From Nematopogon swammerdamellus (Eukaryota > Arthropoda > Insecta > Lepidoptera > Adelidae): a stretch of DNA of 64,000 nt. Position numbers and translations under genes: made by a program. The stretch lies in NCBI GenBank assembly GCA_946902875.1, contig OX336340.1, positions 1,719,501 to 1,783,500 of the forward strand, given 5' to 3'. Below, in pieces: positions 45,225-56,216 of this stretch; positions within the stretch are counted from its first letter, which is position 1, and every line of letters begins with the position of its first letter. The notes below the pieces were generated by a model. That model was not told the origin of the DNA, made no database searches, and saw only the letters and a program-made list of their open reading frames with translations.

Positions 45225-45399
45225 ATAATTGTTTTTATGATCTCTTGTTATATCCGCCAAAATAACACGTATTCTGTAAAAAAAATTCTACCAGCTAGCT
45301 ATTACGGTTCCAAAGATACAGCCATCGGACGGACGGACAGACAGACAGATGTTAGGCTTAGTAATAGGCTTCCGTACGGCGTACGGAAACCTGAAAAGC
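45225..45399 (-). mobile_element. Interspersed repeat R, 5' part
   Basis: GGACGGACGGACAGACAGAC and GGCTTCCGTACGGCGTACGG match the start of repeat R on the minus strand. Confidence 0.6.
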
Positions 45400-45723
45400 G
45401 TTTCGCGAACTCCCGCAATAGACTTTGGAAATATGCGCCCCGGGCAGTGCGCGCCCTCGTATGCTAATGGAGAAGGCTCTTCGAGAAATTAAATAGAAGG
45501 AAACCCTTTAGTTTTCACTTCACAATTATGGCGCTGCGGCTTGTGATGGCAACAGGAAATGTATGGGGTTCTCTAAGTTAAATAATACATTTTACATATA
45601 CCTACTTACCATACGCATATTGCATACACGAGAACTTAGAACATGTTATTATGACTAAAAAAAACATCTTATATTTCAGTAGTAAATGCGAAAGGTGTAT
45701 TTTAATATTAAATACGAAAGGAA

Positions 45724-46060
45724 GATTTGTACCGTGTGGGGCCGGTACTTTAAAAGAATAGCCCCACTGCAGCTCTCCCCGTGTATGTCGTAAAAGGCGA
45801 CTAAGGGATATGACTCCCTTCTTATATTACTAGGTGGTAGGGTTTAACCCGCCCGGGTTGGTACCACCGCACTGAATGAAAGGTCGGTCGAAACGGCTAT
45901 GTAAATAGTTTGTGTTTTCCTTCCAGTTCAGTGTAGCCGGCACGACCGAAGGGAAGCACTGACTCGGCACCAAGTTCACCCGGTGTTATGGGCTGACATC
46001 ACGGATGTTGTAGGTGATGTAGCCAACCGTGTCAGTTTCAAGAAAAAAAAATTTTTTTTT
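45724..46060 (+). mobile_element. SINE-A with alternative head, full length
   Basis: Head: GTGTGGGGCCGGTACTTTAA, GCCCCACTGCAGCTCTCCCC, TATGTCGTAAAAGGCGACTA. Body: the common SINE-A body through ACCGTGTCAGTTTCAAG and poly(A). Best reference copy of this head type in the window. Confidence 0.85.
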
Positions 46061-46257
46061 TTTCATTAGTCATTAAATTACTAATTAGTTATTTTAAAGT
46101 GAATAGTACTGAAAATATATTGCCCTAATAATAACAACACTGTAGTCTATTAAAAAGATTTTTTGCGTGCAACAAGATTGAGATGTCGCTTTACCAACAT
46201 TTCTGAGATGTGATGGGGGTATTACGAGTATGTATGAGTAATTTGTAAGACAAGATA

Positions 46258-46360
46258 GATAGATAGATAGAAATACTTTATTGCTCCAAAACATTTAACA
46301 GTAACAAACGATAAGTAATTTACATGAGGGGCAAAGGCGGACTTATCCCTTACAGGACAA
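46258..46360 (-). mobile_element. LINE 3' end with TCTA tail
   Basis: GATAGATAGATAGATAG, TTTATTGCTCCAAAACATTT and GGGGCAAAGGCGGACTTATC are the complement of the LINE 3' end at 33980-34115. Confidence 0.7.
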
Positions 46361-46439
46361 TTTGTGAATTATTTGATGTCAGACCGCCCCTCTATATATT
46401 TTTTTTTCGATTATTTTTTATTAAATAATTCTTGTTATA

Positions 46440-46705
46440 CACGGTGTTGCAATTGCCCCCGTAATATTTTTAACTGACATCAGGGGGTGGTTCTATGTGT
46501 GAAACTAAATAATTTATGCGGCGAAAAAAAAAATTTAAACAAAAATAAAATTTCTTTTTTCCATACAAAATTTTAATACCTATCCTCAAAACGTATGGGG
46601 ATTTTTTTTTTTTTTCAAATTGAAAAGTCGTAGAACAAAAGTTGTTCGGTTTCATGTACAGAATAACCCCCTTTCGGGTTTAACGGTTGGGGTTGCAACA
46701 CCGTT
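46440..46705 (+). mobile_element. MITE family K, copy 1
   Basis: Ends CACGGTGTTGCAA and TTGCAACACCGT are inverted; interior A/T-rich with TTGTTCGGTTTCATGTACAG. A related copy in opposite orientation lies at 56672-56927. Short TIRs and TA-rich flanks suggest a Tc1/mariner-type MITE. Confidence 0.7.
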
Positions 46706-46724
46706 TATATCCCGTGTATATCGT

Positions 46725-46800
46725 GTATGGGTGGGTAACTCAGTCAGAGGGGCCAGAGACAATGCTCCGACCAGCTAATATCATCTCCGAGAAGGTTTTC
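46725..46800 (-). mobile_element. SINE-B 3' fragment
   Basis: CAGTCAGAGGGGCCAGAGAC, GCTAATATCATCTCCGAGAA match the 3' end of SINE-B on the minus strand. Confidence 0.6.
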
Positions 46801-46949
46801 GGCGAGTCCTTCTCGCCCTGCTAATAAAGAGTGATTTTGTAGCCATTCTGGATATTGCGACGGGTTGATCTGCAAAGAATCAATGAAAATTTGAATCAAT
46901 CTGATAAAAAAAGAACGGTTGCTAAATAATAAAAAAATTGTTCTCCGTA

Positions 46950-47190
46950 CATGTTGAGGTTAGGCATTTATGAATGTCTGGAATGGTAAACTCTAGAACG
47001 CTCTCCCTGCCCATATATAACCCTAAGTACAGCATCGGCTCCTTCAAGAGGATGAAATAAGCACCTATCATCCCGACATGGAATTCGCAAACCCCGCATA
47101 CAACCGAATGTCCATGGGCGTTGTTAGACACCTCATGGGTGGCTCGGCGCTACGTATCGCGCTTTCAATAAAAAATATGGTAACAAAATC
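46950..47190 (+). pseudogene. Possible LINE C-terminal fossil
   Basis: One frame reads LPIYNPKYSIGSFKRMK, similar in style to LINE C-terminal ends, and the following GGGCGTTGTTAGACACCTCA recurs at 50766-50785. Heavily decayed. Confidence 0.35.
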
Positions 47191-47279
47191 ATTACACTGA
47201 AATGGGCAGATTTAAAATTATACATACATACTTGACGCAAAAGATTCTGATTTGGGTGTGTCGAAGTGTCCAAGTGAAA

Positions 47280-47470
47280 TACATTATTTATTCTTTATTC
47301 TTTATTCTTTATTCATCATTCGTATGGTAGTACACTACGCTTGAATTTGTCCTGTTTAGTTTTTACAATCCGGTTCGATTACACCCACAAAGAAGAGCCG
47401 GCAAGAAACTTCGCAGGGTTAATTTTTTAACGTCTTCAATTACAATACATTGTGTCTAGCTACACAATGA
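47280..47470 (-). mobile_element. LINE 3' end with TTTATTC tail
   Basis: Begins with TTCTTTATTCTTTATTC units; the complement shows GCGAAGTTTCTTGCCGGCTC and ATTCAAGCGTAGTGTACTAC as in other LINE 3' ends of this family. Confidence 0.6.
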
Positions 47471-47527
47471 ACTATAATTTAAGCTTGATAATTCTGACCA
47501 CATAAAATCATAAATTACAAATTTAAA

Positions 47528-47585
47528 AAACCCCCGACGCCCAAAAAGTCAAAAATAATTTCCGTTTACTTAACAAAGTTTACTT
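47528..47585. mobile_element. Family P MITE fragment
   Basis: CCCCCGACGCCCAAAAAGTC and ATAATTTCCGTTTACTTA match one arm of the MITE at 55169. Confidence 0.5.
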
Positions 47586-48382
47586 AAACAAATTGACTGG
47601 ACCAACTGCAATTAATTATTAATTGTTGATATAAAAGATTATAACGATCATATTTCACAAGCTATCATCCTTCTTGAAGCTTTGAGGTGAAAGCACGATA
47701 AGTCACACTTTCTTTAAAACGATCCAATCGAACCGGCATCTTTATTTTTCGTTCCGCGCGAGCCTGCTTCGAAAACTTTACCAAATATTTAATTCATAGC
47801 AAATGTATTTGTCGCAGATTCTGGCATCGCCGCATCTGCCCTCGAATATTTAAAGCGGCCATTTCCATAAAGCGAGACAAATGTATTCGCTAAATATTGC
47901 CTCGGAGGGAAACTCCTGTTATTATTTTCACGTTAATACTCTTAGTGAATTTCTCGGCATATATCCATATTAATGCGAACCATATTTCACTGAATTTAAT
48001 TCATATGCTAAGCAGGCCCGCGATTTGTCAAAAAGCACGATGGTCGGGTAAATGTCTTCCGAGCGACGCTGGGAGAGGAGGTTTCTTCGGAAACTGTTTT
48101 GTGTTGAGTACGGAAAATTACGATGGTTTGCAGAAAATATTAGCTTAGCTTGCAGCGTCCGTGCCACCACAGATGTTCATTTGTTCGAGTGCGAGGCAAT
48201 CCTCCGGTTTGAATGAAGTGGCGGCAGACGGTGAAGCTTTTTGTGGACGTATTGTTTTAATATTTAATTTCGCGTTCGCTTTAGAAACTCTTCTAAATGT
48301 AATGAGTCTCGCGTGCACTATTTAAAATTGAGTTACTTCATTATATATTATTATTAACACGCTTTTATTACACGCTTGACCT
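47586..48382. other. Low-repeat intergenic block
   Basis: Sequence not repeated in the window, with moderate GC. The 83-codon frame at 47897-48148 has no domain. Candidate conserved non-coding region only. Confidence 0.35.
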
Positions 48383-48412
48383 GTATGTATGTATGTATGT
48401 ATGTATGTATGC
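48383..48412. repeat. TGTA microsatellite
   Basis: Seven or so TATG/TGTA units. Confidence 0.75.
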
Positions 48413-48439
48413 ATCTATCCATATATTATGTTTGTAATG

Positions 48440-48600
48440 TATAATAAATAAAATCAAAATATATTATTGCACTTGAACAATTTTTTATTGCAAAAGGTAC
48501 ATCTTAACACCGTAGGCGTTCTCTTCCAGCCAACCTTCGCGTTAAGAATGAAAGAGTGTGGAATGGCAGAGAATAAATAAAGAAAGGATGATAAAATATA
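48440..48600 (-). mobile_element. LINE 3' end fragment
   Basis: ATCAAAATATATTATTGCAC, TTGCAAAAGGTACATCTTAA and CACCGTAGGCGTTCTCTTCC; the first part recurs at 53670-53745. Confidence 0.5.
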
Positions 48601-49255
48601 TACCTACATATAATTTTAACACAAATTCAAATAAATAGAGAAATATACATATACGTATATATAAAAAATATATATGATATGTAAACATACATACATACAA
48701 ATAAGATATACAAGAAAGGTAACAATATACTCTAAAACATTTTCTATGTATGCATGTATCTATGTATGTTAGTAATGTATTTATGTACCTACGATCAATG
48801 CTACCTGCAAAAAGCCGAGAGAGCTAAACTCACTAGATGGCTCGCTAGATGGTTTCTCCATTACTTAGTTAACACTTTGAAAACTTTGAAAACAAAGTGA
48901 AGTAGGGGCCGAAGCTCATAAAAAGCAACTCCTTTCCGATTTCCCATCAATATAACCTTCCAATATTACTTAGTGTCATCACCAAATTGTTGCAGAGTTC
49001 TAATCATATTTTACACTCCCGGAAGATCCTAGAATTGCCTTTTTAATCTCAATTTCCTTTCGTCGAATTGTCTACGAAAGGTTGACGGCGGCGCATATAT
49101 CGACAATAACACAAATGAGGAGCTTTCGAACGTTCATGAACGTTCATTGCAATAAAACTATATTTAACAAACTATAGTAAATTCTGTACTTAAAGGTCAA
49201 AATTTCAGACCGTTTTCCGTAGAAAAATAGTCCAGTCGTTTTTTTGTATTTTTTG

Positions 49256-49912
49256 TTTCTATGGAAACTGACACATTTCGCTACATCACCTACTAAGTAA
49301 ATCCGTGATGTCGGCCCATAACACCTTGGTGAACCAGGTGCCATGTCAGTGCTTCTCTTCGGTCGTGCCGGCTACACTGAACTGGACGGAAAACACGAAC
49401 TATTTATGTAGCCGTTTCAACCGACCTTTCATTCAGTGCGGTGGTACCAACACTTATTAAGGTAAGAAGGGAAGGACCTAACCTACTTATAGTTTGCCAT
49501 TGTTAATGCTCATAATGTTATGTTTCAAGAGGAACATTTGTTGTGGTAGCATAGGCTTATTGTTGTACCTAGTATATAGTATGTTTTGTTTTATTTATGT
49601 TATCTCTGTGGCTTCTCTTAATTATAAATTAAAAAATTATTTAAGAAAAAAGCCCTGCGAAGTTTCTTACCGGTTCTTCTTCGTGGGTGTAATCGAATCG
49701 GATAGAACAAATTGTAACAAATTCGAGCACAGTCATGCTGTCTAATGAATGCTTAATAAACAATATACAACAATATACAATATAAATAAATAAATACGAA
49801 CCACGGGCAGCCTCCAACGGTCGAGCGGTCACCATCCATCCACTGACCGCGCCCAGGTGTGATTATGATCCGACCGACATTCGACCGACCGCACCACTTA
49901 GCTAACGAGGTT
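49256..49912 (-). mobile_element. SINE-A split by a LINE 3' fragment
   Basis: SINE-A body at 49256-49480 and head at 49796-49912 (CTGACCGCGCCCAGGTGTG, CCGACCGCACCACTTAGC) are in the same orientation but separated by about 310 bp. The insert (49486-49795) is a plus-strand LINE 3' end (GCGAAGTTTCTTACCGGTTC) with an ACAATATACAA/AAATAAATAAA tail. About 18 bp of SINE is missing at the junction. Confidence 0.75.
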
Positions 49913-50160
49913 GTTGTCGACCTAGACCTTGTTTAGTGTCGACATTTGGCGACTTCTGACATACAGAAGTGTCACTTCATGCATCAAGTTAATGCGATGT
50001 GGAATTTATTACCAATTCGGCGTGCGAGAAGAATTCGAGCGATAAGTTTTATTACGGAACGCGACTGAGAGATCGCTTGCGGATCGCGAGTTATCTAGTT
50101 AGAAGCTGAGAGAGCCACTGAGAGGTAAGTGATCGCTTAGGGCAGGAAGAGGAACGCTAT

Positions 50161-50640
50161 GCAGGGTGTTTCAGGATAGGGTTTCATAACTTCAGGGTTC
50201 GAATGGGGTCCATTTGAAGACGAAAAGCTCTGAAACTTTTTCCCAGATTCGGTCATTTTATAGTACTTTTTAGTGAAAATCGTTTTATCGTTATTTGGTG
50301 GACGGTTAATGTCCGCAAGTAGTAATGCTATTTGAATTTAATAAGAAAATAAAATTACTAACTTGCATGCTTAACTAGCTTACATGCTTACCTACTGATG
50401 ACATCAAAAGAAAAAGGGAATTGGACTAGGTCATTGCACTCCCTAGACCTAGACAGCACTATTGACAACCTCCCCAGACTCACTGTTCATTGAGTTTACA
50501 ATTACAATTTTCAATTTTTGTATGAAAAAAAAAACACGGAATTTCGATTTGTAAGTTTTCGAGTGGTCAGGATTTTTTTTTTTCTAATAATGAGTACTTT
50601 CTATTCCTGAAGTTTCTCAAGCCTATCCTGAAACATCCTA
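50161..50640. mobile_element. MITE with CAGGGTGTTTCAGGATAG ends
   Basis: Left end CAGGGTGTTTCAGGATAGG and right end CCTATCCTGAAACATCC are inverted, with further weak inverted similarity (ACTTCAGG/CCTGAAGT). About 480 bp, AT-rich, no ORF. Fits a mariner-type MITE near TA. Confidence 0.7.
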
Positions 50641-51366
50641 TACAGTGGTGATGAAAACAAACGTACGGTATTTCATAATAAAATCGGCCAAGTGCGAGGG
50701 TTCCAGTGCCACCACGTAATAGGCCGGTTTTTTATCATTTGTTGATTTGACAGAATGTCGATGGGCATCGTTAGACACCTACTTGTAGGTGAAACGATGC
50801 CACATGTCGCGCTATCCATAAAAAAAGGATTTTGATTTGATTTTGATTTGACCCATAAAAAACTTTGTTTAACATTCGTGTCGTTTAAAATAGGAACAAA
50901 ATGTATTACCTACTTGAAAATAAAAAGTTGTAGAAAAGAAATTAATGTTACAGATAGGTGGAGAAAGAATGGATCAAACCTACGTTTTACTAGAATTTTC
51001 CAGTACATTTTGTCATTTTCTTTGATGGGTATATTTACTTGTGTAAATATAATATATTTTTTCTAATTAATTGGGCTGCACAAATTTTTCCCTTCTTCGT
51101 CCTACCTCGTATTTGTAATCAAATACTCACATTTTTATCGAAGGGTCTAAAGCAAAAAGCAGTAAATCAGATTCAGCTGTCAATCGCTGCCGGATGATGG
51201 CCCGTAAATAATCCAAATCTCGTCAGATCCGAGAGAATTGTCTCCGGTGAACATGTTAAATCAAACTTGTTATGTTTTCACTTATAGGACGATTCACTAG
51301 GACTCAAAAGTTTGACTTCCTGATGATTCGTACAGTTTCATGTATAGGAGAGCCTATTGCATTTTG
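50641..51366. other. Intergenic with small repeat pieces
   Basis: At 50757-50850 a piece (GGGCATCGTTAGACACCTAC) related to 47110-47180 ends in TTTTGATTTGATTTTGATTTG. Otherwise no recognised feature. Confidence 0.4.
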
Positions 51367-51768
51367 GGCGGCGGGTGGCCAAGTGGTTTGGGCATCGGCT
51401 TCTCACGCGAGAGGTCCGAGGCTCGAATCCGGTCGGCATGTACCAATGAATTTTTTCTGACGAAAAAAATTTACGTGCATACCTACACCTGCTGCCTCAC
51501 CGTTCGGAACCGGTGTAAAACTGTAGGTCCCATCCCTTGCCCCTTACCAGGTGGTTGGCTCAAATTGTAGCCGACTGGGTTGGTACCACCGTACTGGATG
51601 TAAGATTACCGCAAAGCAGCCTCGGTTGTGTTCTCGTCTAGTCCAGTATAGCCATAAATCCAGGGAAGTCTCCGGTATGGCATCTACCTTCTCGGGGGTG
51701 ATATTGGCTGGTTCCGCATGTGCTTTGACCCCTCCGACGTATCCACCCATACCGGATTACAGAAAAAA
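51367..51768 (+). mobile_element. SINE-B, full length
   Basis: GCGGCGGGTGGCCAAGTGG head, B box GGCTCGAATCC, CGGAACCGGTGTAAAACTGT, central domain (CCTTACCAGGTGGTTGG, GACTGGGTTGGTACCACCG), 3' end ACCGGATTACAG and poly(A). About 400 bp. Confidence 0.85.
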
Positions 51769-51819
51769 AAATGCAAACTTACCTAGATATTATTTTATTT
51801 ATAGAGTAACAGTCATCTA

Positions 51820-51995
51820 TCCCGGTCCACCTTGACACGATCTTTCCACAGAGTCTTGAAGCAGGTGGGTCTCACACCTTACTTGCTGCTTCATAGTTAT
51901 CTTATCCGAATACTTTGCTAAACGTGGTGGTCGGTGTTGTGCTGTAATTTACCAGAGTTGTTGCAGCACAACTCCGATGACTCTGCTACACCTAT
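51820..51995 (-). mobile_element. Repeat family C, partial
   Basis: CTTACTTGCTGCTTCATAG, TTGCTAAACGTGGTGGTCGG and ACTCCGATGACTCTGCTACA are the complement of family C 5' half. Confidence 0.55.
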
Positions 51996-52500
51996 TTCAA
52001 ATTCAAATTCTCGAAATTTTGGGTTGCAACATCAAAAAATTCACAAAACAAAACACACACCAATTAAACCAAAATGAAAATCATCCAGTTTTGTTCGCCA
52101 GCTCCTCGTCTAAGAAATACTAGCCATAAATTAAATGATTCCTTCTCCTCATAACCGAGTAGCACTGTGACAAAGGGGAAGGGTGATAAAATCGTTAGGC
52201 TGCTGCTTGGCGCGTGGTGAAATTACTTAAGTCTTGTGCTCAAATAAACTATTATTTGGTTAACTAAATTACAATTCCAGAAAGTGACATTACTAAACAA
52301 GTTTTAGCCAGTTTCAAAATACGTATTGTATTCAGCCTCGACGTCGCTGGTTCTCATATAAGCATTGGACAGTGCGACGTCCAACCTATTCTAACGTTCT
52401 TGACTAAAATAATGTAACCATCCCGAGATATGTCAGAATGCAGTAATCCAAATCGCATCTGAATCTGCTTAGCCGTTCTTGAGATATAAACCAGCATATA

Positions 52501-52958
52501 CAGAGTGTTGTAACGGCGACTACATTAAATTTAGGAAATGATTATTGGGATCAATAGTAACATATAAGTCTAACAACTTTTTTCTGAATTCCCTTTAAAT
52601 AAAAAGTTACCGTTTTTCATACAAACTAATAGATTTATTTATTGTAAAAGTATCTAATGTTCCGCACGAACGTGGGAATGAAAGGGGTGTGGTGAGTGAG
52701 CGAGCAGGGACGAGTGCGCGGGAGAGGAGATGCGCGGCGGCGCGGCGCGGCGTGAGTTTTTCGATCCCGACCGTTCCCGCGCCCGCACCCTCCCCCCGCG
52801 CGCGTCAAATGACACTACACTAAACGAAAACATAAATTTCAAAAATTCATATCTCCAAAACTAGACACTTTAGAGAAAAACTTTATTTACTTTTTTGTCT
52901 CGGAAAAACATGAGGTTTGCGCTGGCGAAATTAATGTACTGGCCGTTACAACACCCTG
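52501..52958. mobile_element. MITE with TA duplication and GC-rich core
   Basis: TA (52499-52500, 52959-52960) flanks CAGAGTGTTGTAACGGC and the complement of CAGGGTGTTGTAACGGCC; arms align for about 33 bp. The interior holds a CG-rich block (52690-52805: GCGCGGCGGCGCGGCGCGGC) unlike the AT-rich rest. No transposase. The TA target and CAGGGTG-type ends fit the Tc1/mariner group. Confidence 0.75.
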
Positions 52959-53040
52959 TATACTATACACATACGACAGACATTAGATATTAAAATATAA
53001 TTTAGGTATATCAAATAGATAAGACAATTTAAGTACGTAA

Positions 53041-53160
53041 GTCTTCTTGTCTTACTTGCTATTCGATTTTGCCCTAATAGTTTGCTAAACGTGCGTGGTC
53101 GGTGTTGTGCTGCAATTTAACCAAATCATCGCAGCACAACAGCGATTACTCTGCTAATTC
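53041..53160 (-). mobile_element. Repeat family C, partial
   Basis: TTTGCTAAACGTGCGTGGTC GGTGTTGTGC and CAGCACAACAGCGATTACTC match family C on the minus strand. Confidence 0.55.
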
Positions 53161-53669
53161 AGATTTTCGAAAGCTTGATTTATTTATTTAAAGCTGAAAT
53201 AACTCTATAGAGTATTGACAGAAACAAATGATATATTTTCAAAGTTTGACCCACTTATATAACTATCGCAACACGAACTCAATAAATCAAGAAGCGTGAA
53301 GCGGAAGTCATTCAAGCTAAGCTGTTATCACTTGGAACTTATAGAGGGCGTATTTAAAACCGTTCAGCACGAGGAAGAGGCGGGAATTTATTCGAATTTG
53401 GAAGCCCGAGTCGGTGCTATCTTATCGAAGCCACAACGAATCAGTGAGCACGCTCACTCGCACAGTTATTACGATTCGCTAACGTTCGTTTTTGAATTTC
53501 GAAAAGTTTGAGTTGAACAATTGTACAGCAGGACTATGATTATTATTTATTAGGTTTAGAACCAGACGCGCACTTTTTATTTTCAATACATATTTTTACA
53601 AAACTAAAAAAATTCAGACCATTTCCTATTCATCTTTGAGTCGTTTCGCGTTTATTTTGTTCTTGGTAT
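53161..53669. other. Intergenic, no gene recognised
   Basis: A 71-codon frame at 53296-53511 has no domain; nothing else supported. Confidence 0.35.
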
Positions 53670-53746
53670 GATTTAAAATCAAATCAAATCAAAATATATT
53701 TATTGCACTTAAAAATGTTTTTGCAAAAGGTACAGCTTAACACCGT
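53670..53746 (-). mobile_element. LINE 3' tail
   Basis: AAATCAAATCAAATCAAAAT tail and TTTTGCAAAAGGTACAGCTT, as at 48450. The SINE-A at 53747 is inserted directly beside it. Confidence 0.5.
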
Positions 53747-54129
53747 TTTTTTTATGGAAACTGACACGGTTGGCTACATCACCTACAACGTCCGTGATGT
53801 CAGCCCATAAAACCGGGTGAACTAGGTGCCATGTCAGTGCTTCCCCCTTTGATCGTGCCGGCTACACTGAACTGGTCGGAAAACACAAACTATTTACATA
53901 GCCGTTTGGACCGACGTTTCATTCAGTGCGGTGGTACCAACCCGGGCGAGTTAAACCCTACCATCAAGTAAGATTAGGAGGGAAGGGACCTACAGTTTTA
54001 CGAGGAATCCGAACCTCGGTCAGCCTCCAACGGTCAGCGGTCACCCATCCAAGTACTGACCGCACCCAGCGTTGCTTAACATTCAATAGCGACAGTTGAC
54101 TGTCTGCACCACTGAGCTATCGAGGCTGA
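53747..54129 (-). mobile_element. SINE-A, full length, young copy
   Basis: Nearly identical over the full length to 20101-20492, including shared private features (CCCCCTTTGATCGTGCCGG, ACTGGTCGGAAAACAC, AGGAGGGAAGGGACC). It includes the complete tRNA/5S-like head. Confidence 0.85.
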
Positions 54130-54214
54130 AACATAAAGGTATGTTGTGTGATTTCAGTAACACCTTTACAGTAAAGTACTATTTATTTTTTTACCATTTT
54201 ACTTACTGAATATG

Positions 54215-54425
54215 TGGAGGCAAGGGCGGCCTTATTGCCTTATGAAATTTCTTCCGGTCCACCGGAACCTACACTTTTATACGAACCATATGGAGCAGCT
54301 GGTGAAAGTGCGCCCGTTATTTTTTTTTCTCGTTGTTACACTGCTGACCTAATTCGAACCTCGGACCTCTGGCAAGAGAAGAGGACGCTCACAGATCACT
54401 CAGTTCACCAGCTGCATAGAACGAT
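54215..54425 (-). mobile_element. SINE-C (third tRNA-headed SINE type)
   Basis: The complement has a tRNA-like head (GAGGTCCGAGGTTCGAATTAGG) and ends with a TAAGGCAATAAGGCCGCCC-like tail region. Shares GCAAGGGCGG and TTATTGCCTTA with 61009-61165. Confidence 0.5.
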
Positions 54426-54484
54426 TGTTATAAAACGATTGCAGCCATATGAGGATCTGTAACCGAAATAACCTCTCTACTTCT

Positions 54485-54754
54485 TTATAAAAGGGAACTG
54501 CCTGTATGTATGTTTGAGGTAAACTCCGGAACCACTTAACAGATTTTGATGCGGTTTGCACCAATGATATTGATGCTCACTATAGGCTATATACCATCAC
54601 GCTACATAGCCTTAGGGCTGAGCAGTATCAAAGAAAGTATAGTATGAACGGGAGAAAGAGAGAATATAAGGATGGTGTATTATCATATTTGCGTTTAAAT
54701 CGGATTAGCTATTAAACCGAGTCTACCGCGAGCGAAGCCGCGGGCAAAAGCTAG
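54485..54754 (+). mobile_element. Helitron-like element, second subfamily
   Basis: The 3' end CGCGAGCGAAGCCGCGGGCAAAAG then CTAG (54751-54754) and a host T matches the Helitron end at 26449, but the body (GAACCACTTAACAGATTTTG, ATAGGCTATATACCATCACG) differs and resembles 63712-63868. The 5' boundary is uncertain. Confidence 0.65.
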
Positions 54755-55168
54755 TTATGTCTGAAATCCAGGCAATAATGAATGTTATCACAATTAATTT
54801 TTCCAAGATGGTCGGGCCCGCCCCACGAACTCGAAGAGTCGTCGCCGCCAGCAAAAAGGTGTCGTTTGAAACAAAAAGGCCGTATTTATTGCAGCTAGCT
54901 GGCTGGGTCGGTACCACCGCACTCGGCAGGAGACGGCGGGTAATGGCTTATGGAACGCGGAATCGCATTACTGATATCGGAAGCTGACTTCGCGCTTTCC
55001 ACGTGTGTTGGAGCGAACGGAAAGCAGTGAGTGAGTGAGACCTATATTTCTGTTTCTATTATTTGACATTTGCATACCTACTCCATTCAATTTCGTCATA
55101 CAGTATTTGCGCTAAGTCTGATTAACTTATGCTTGTAGTAAAAGTAATGTAAACCAAAATTTTAATTA
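54755..55168. other. Intergenic, nothing recognised
   Basis: A 76-codon frame at 54757-54987 has no domain; the end GGTACCACCGCACT resembles the SINE central domain but is too short to call. Confidence 0.35.
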
Positions 55169-55330
55169 AAAAAACTCCCGACCCAAAAAGTCAAAAATAA
55201 TAATTTCCGTTTGCTTACTTAAAGGAGTCGGAGGACGTAAATACCCGAGCAGCTCGGACTATTTATATTTTATTTACTTAGCGGTCCCCCGACTTCTTTA
55301 AGTAAACGGAAATTATTATTGACTTTTTTT
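55169..55330. mobile_element. Palindromic MITE, family P, copy 3
   Basis: Arms contain GTCAAAAATAATAATTTCCG, TTAAAGGAGTCGGAGG and their complements; centre GAGCAGCTCGG. Compare 20577-20756. Confidence 0.75.
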
Positions 55331-55974
55331 GTAATTTGCAATTTAACTTTTAAATCAAGCGTTTTAAAAATCCGCCCGCAAATCGGTCCACTTTTTAAGA
55401 TAATTATTTTTTTTAATCCTTTATTTTTTATTTATTTTTATTTATTTATTTATATGAAAGAATTACACTTTTTGTACATTATTATATGTTAGCTCCTACA
55501 CTAAACTGGGTTTGTCCTGTAAGAGCCAACCTAAACATTAATAATTGTGTGGCAACTTTACAAAAATTCTAAACAATAATATATTATTATATTTAACTTA
55601 CGCTAAGTAGCTAAGATTACACAATTGATTGTAATAATTTGTAAAGAAACGTCTGATGATATGTGGGTAGTGTGAATTACTGATTAGTGATAGAATTAGT
55701 ACGAGTGAATAAATAAAACGGTTTAGTCAGTCAGTCATTTCAGTTGTGGTTCAGTCCTGTTTCAACTTCCACTTCAGTTTTCGCTGAGACTAGAAGTGTC
55801 AATGTGTGTGTGGGTTTCATAGAAGCATGAATGTTTAGTATTTGTTGTTTATTTTTGTATTTGTTGTTTTACTTTAGAGTTTGCACTATAATCACCCCTA
55901 GTTTGACGCTTGTGTGTATTACCGTTTTTACGATAGAGCAAATACAAAAAAACTCGTTGCCTGTGTGGGGTAAA
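55331..55974. other. AT-rich DNA with possible LINE 3' piece
   Basis: A TTTATTTATTTATTTAT run (55425-55455) followed by a segment with CTGTAAGAGCCAACC may be a LINE 3' end on the minus strand. No gene. Confidence 0.35.
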
Positions 55975-56216
55975 TTTTTTTTTTAGGTTTTCGTATTAGT
56001 ACATGTGTTGGTACAAGAAACGTGTTTAGAATCGATTATTTTTACATTTTTTGTCATTTGTTAAGATATCCGCTAAATAACACATATTATGTGAAAATTA
56101 CAAACCGGCTACCGTTCAATAGATACTTTTTTCCTTTAAAAGGTAGGACAAACAGACAGACGGACGGACGGCGTAGGCTTAGTGATAGGCATCCGTACGA
56201 ATACAAATCCCTAAAA
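55975..56216 (-). mobile_element. Interspersed repeat R, 5' part
   Basis: AACACATATTATGTGAAAAT, ACAGACGGACGGACGG and AGGCATCCGTACG read as repeat R on the minus strand. Confidence 0.5.
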
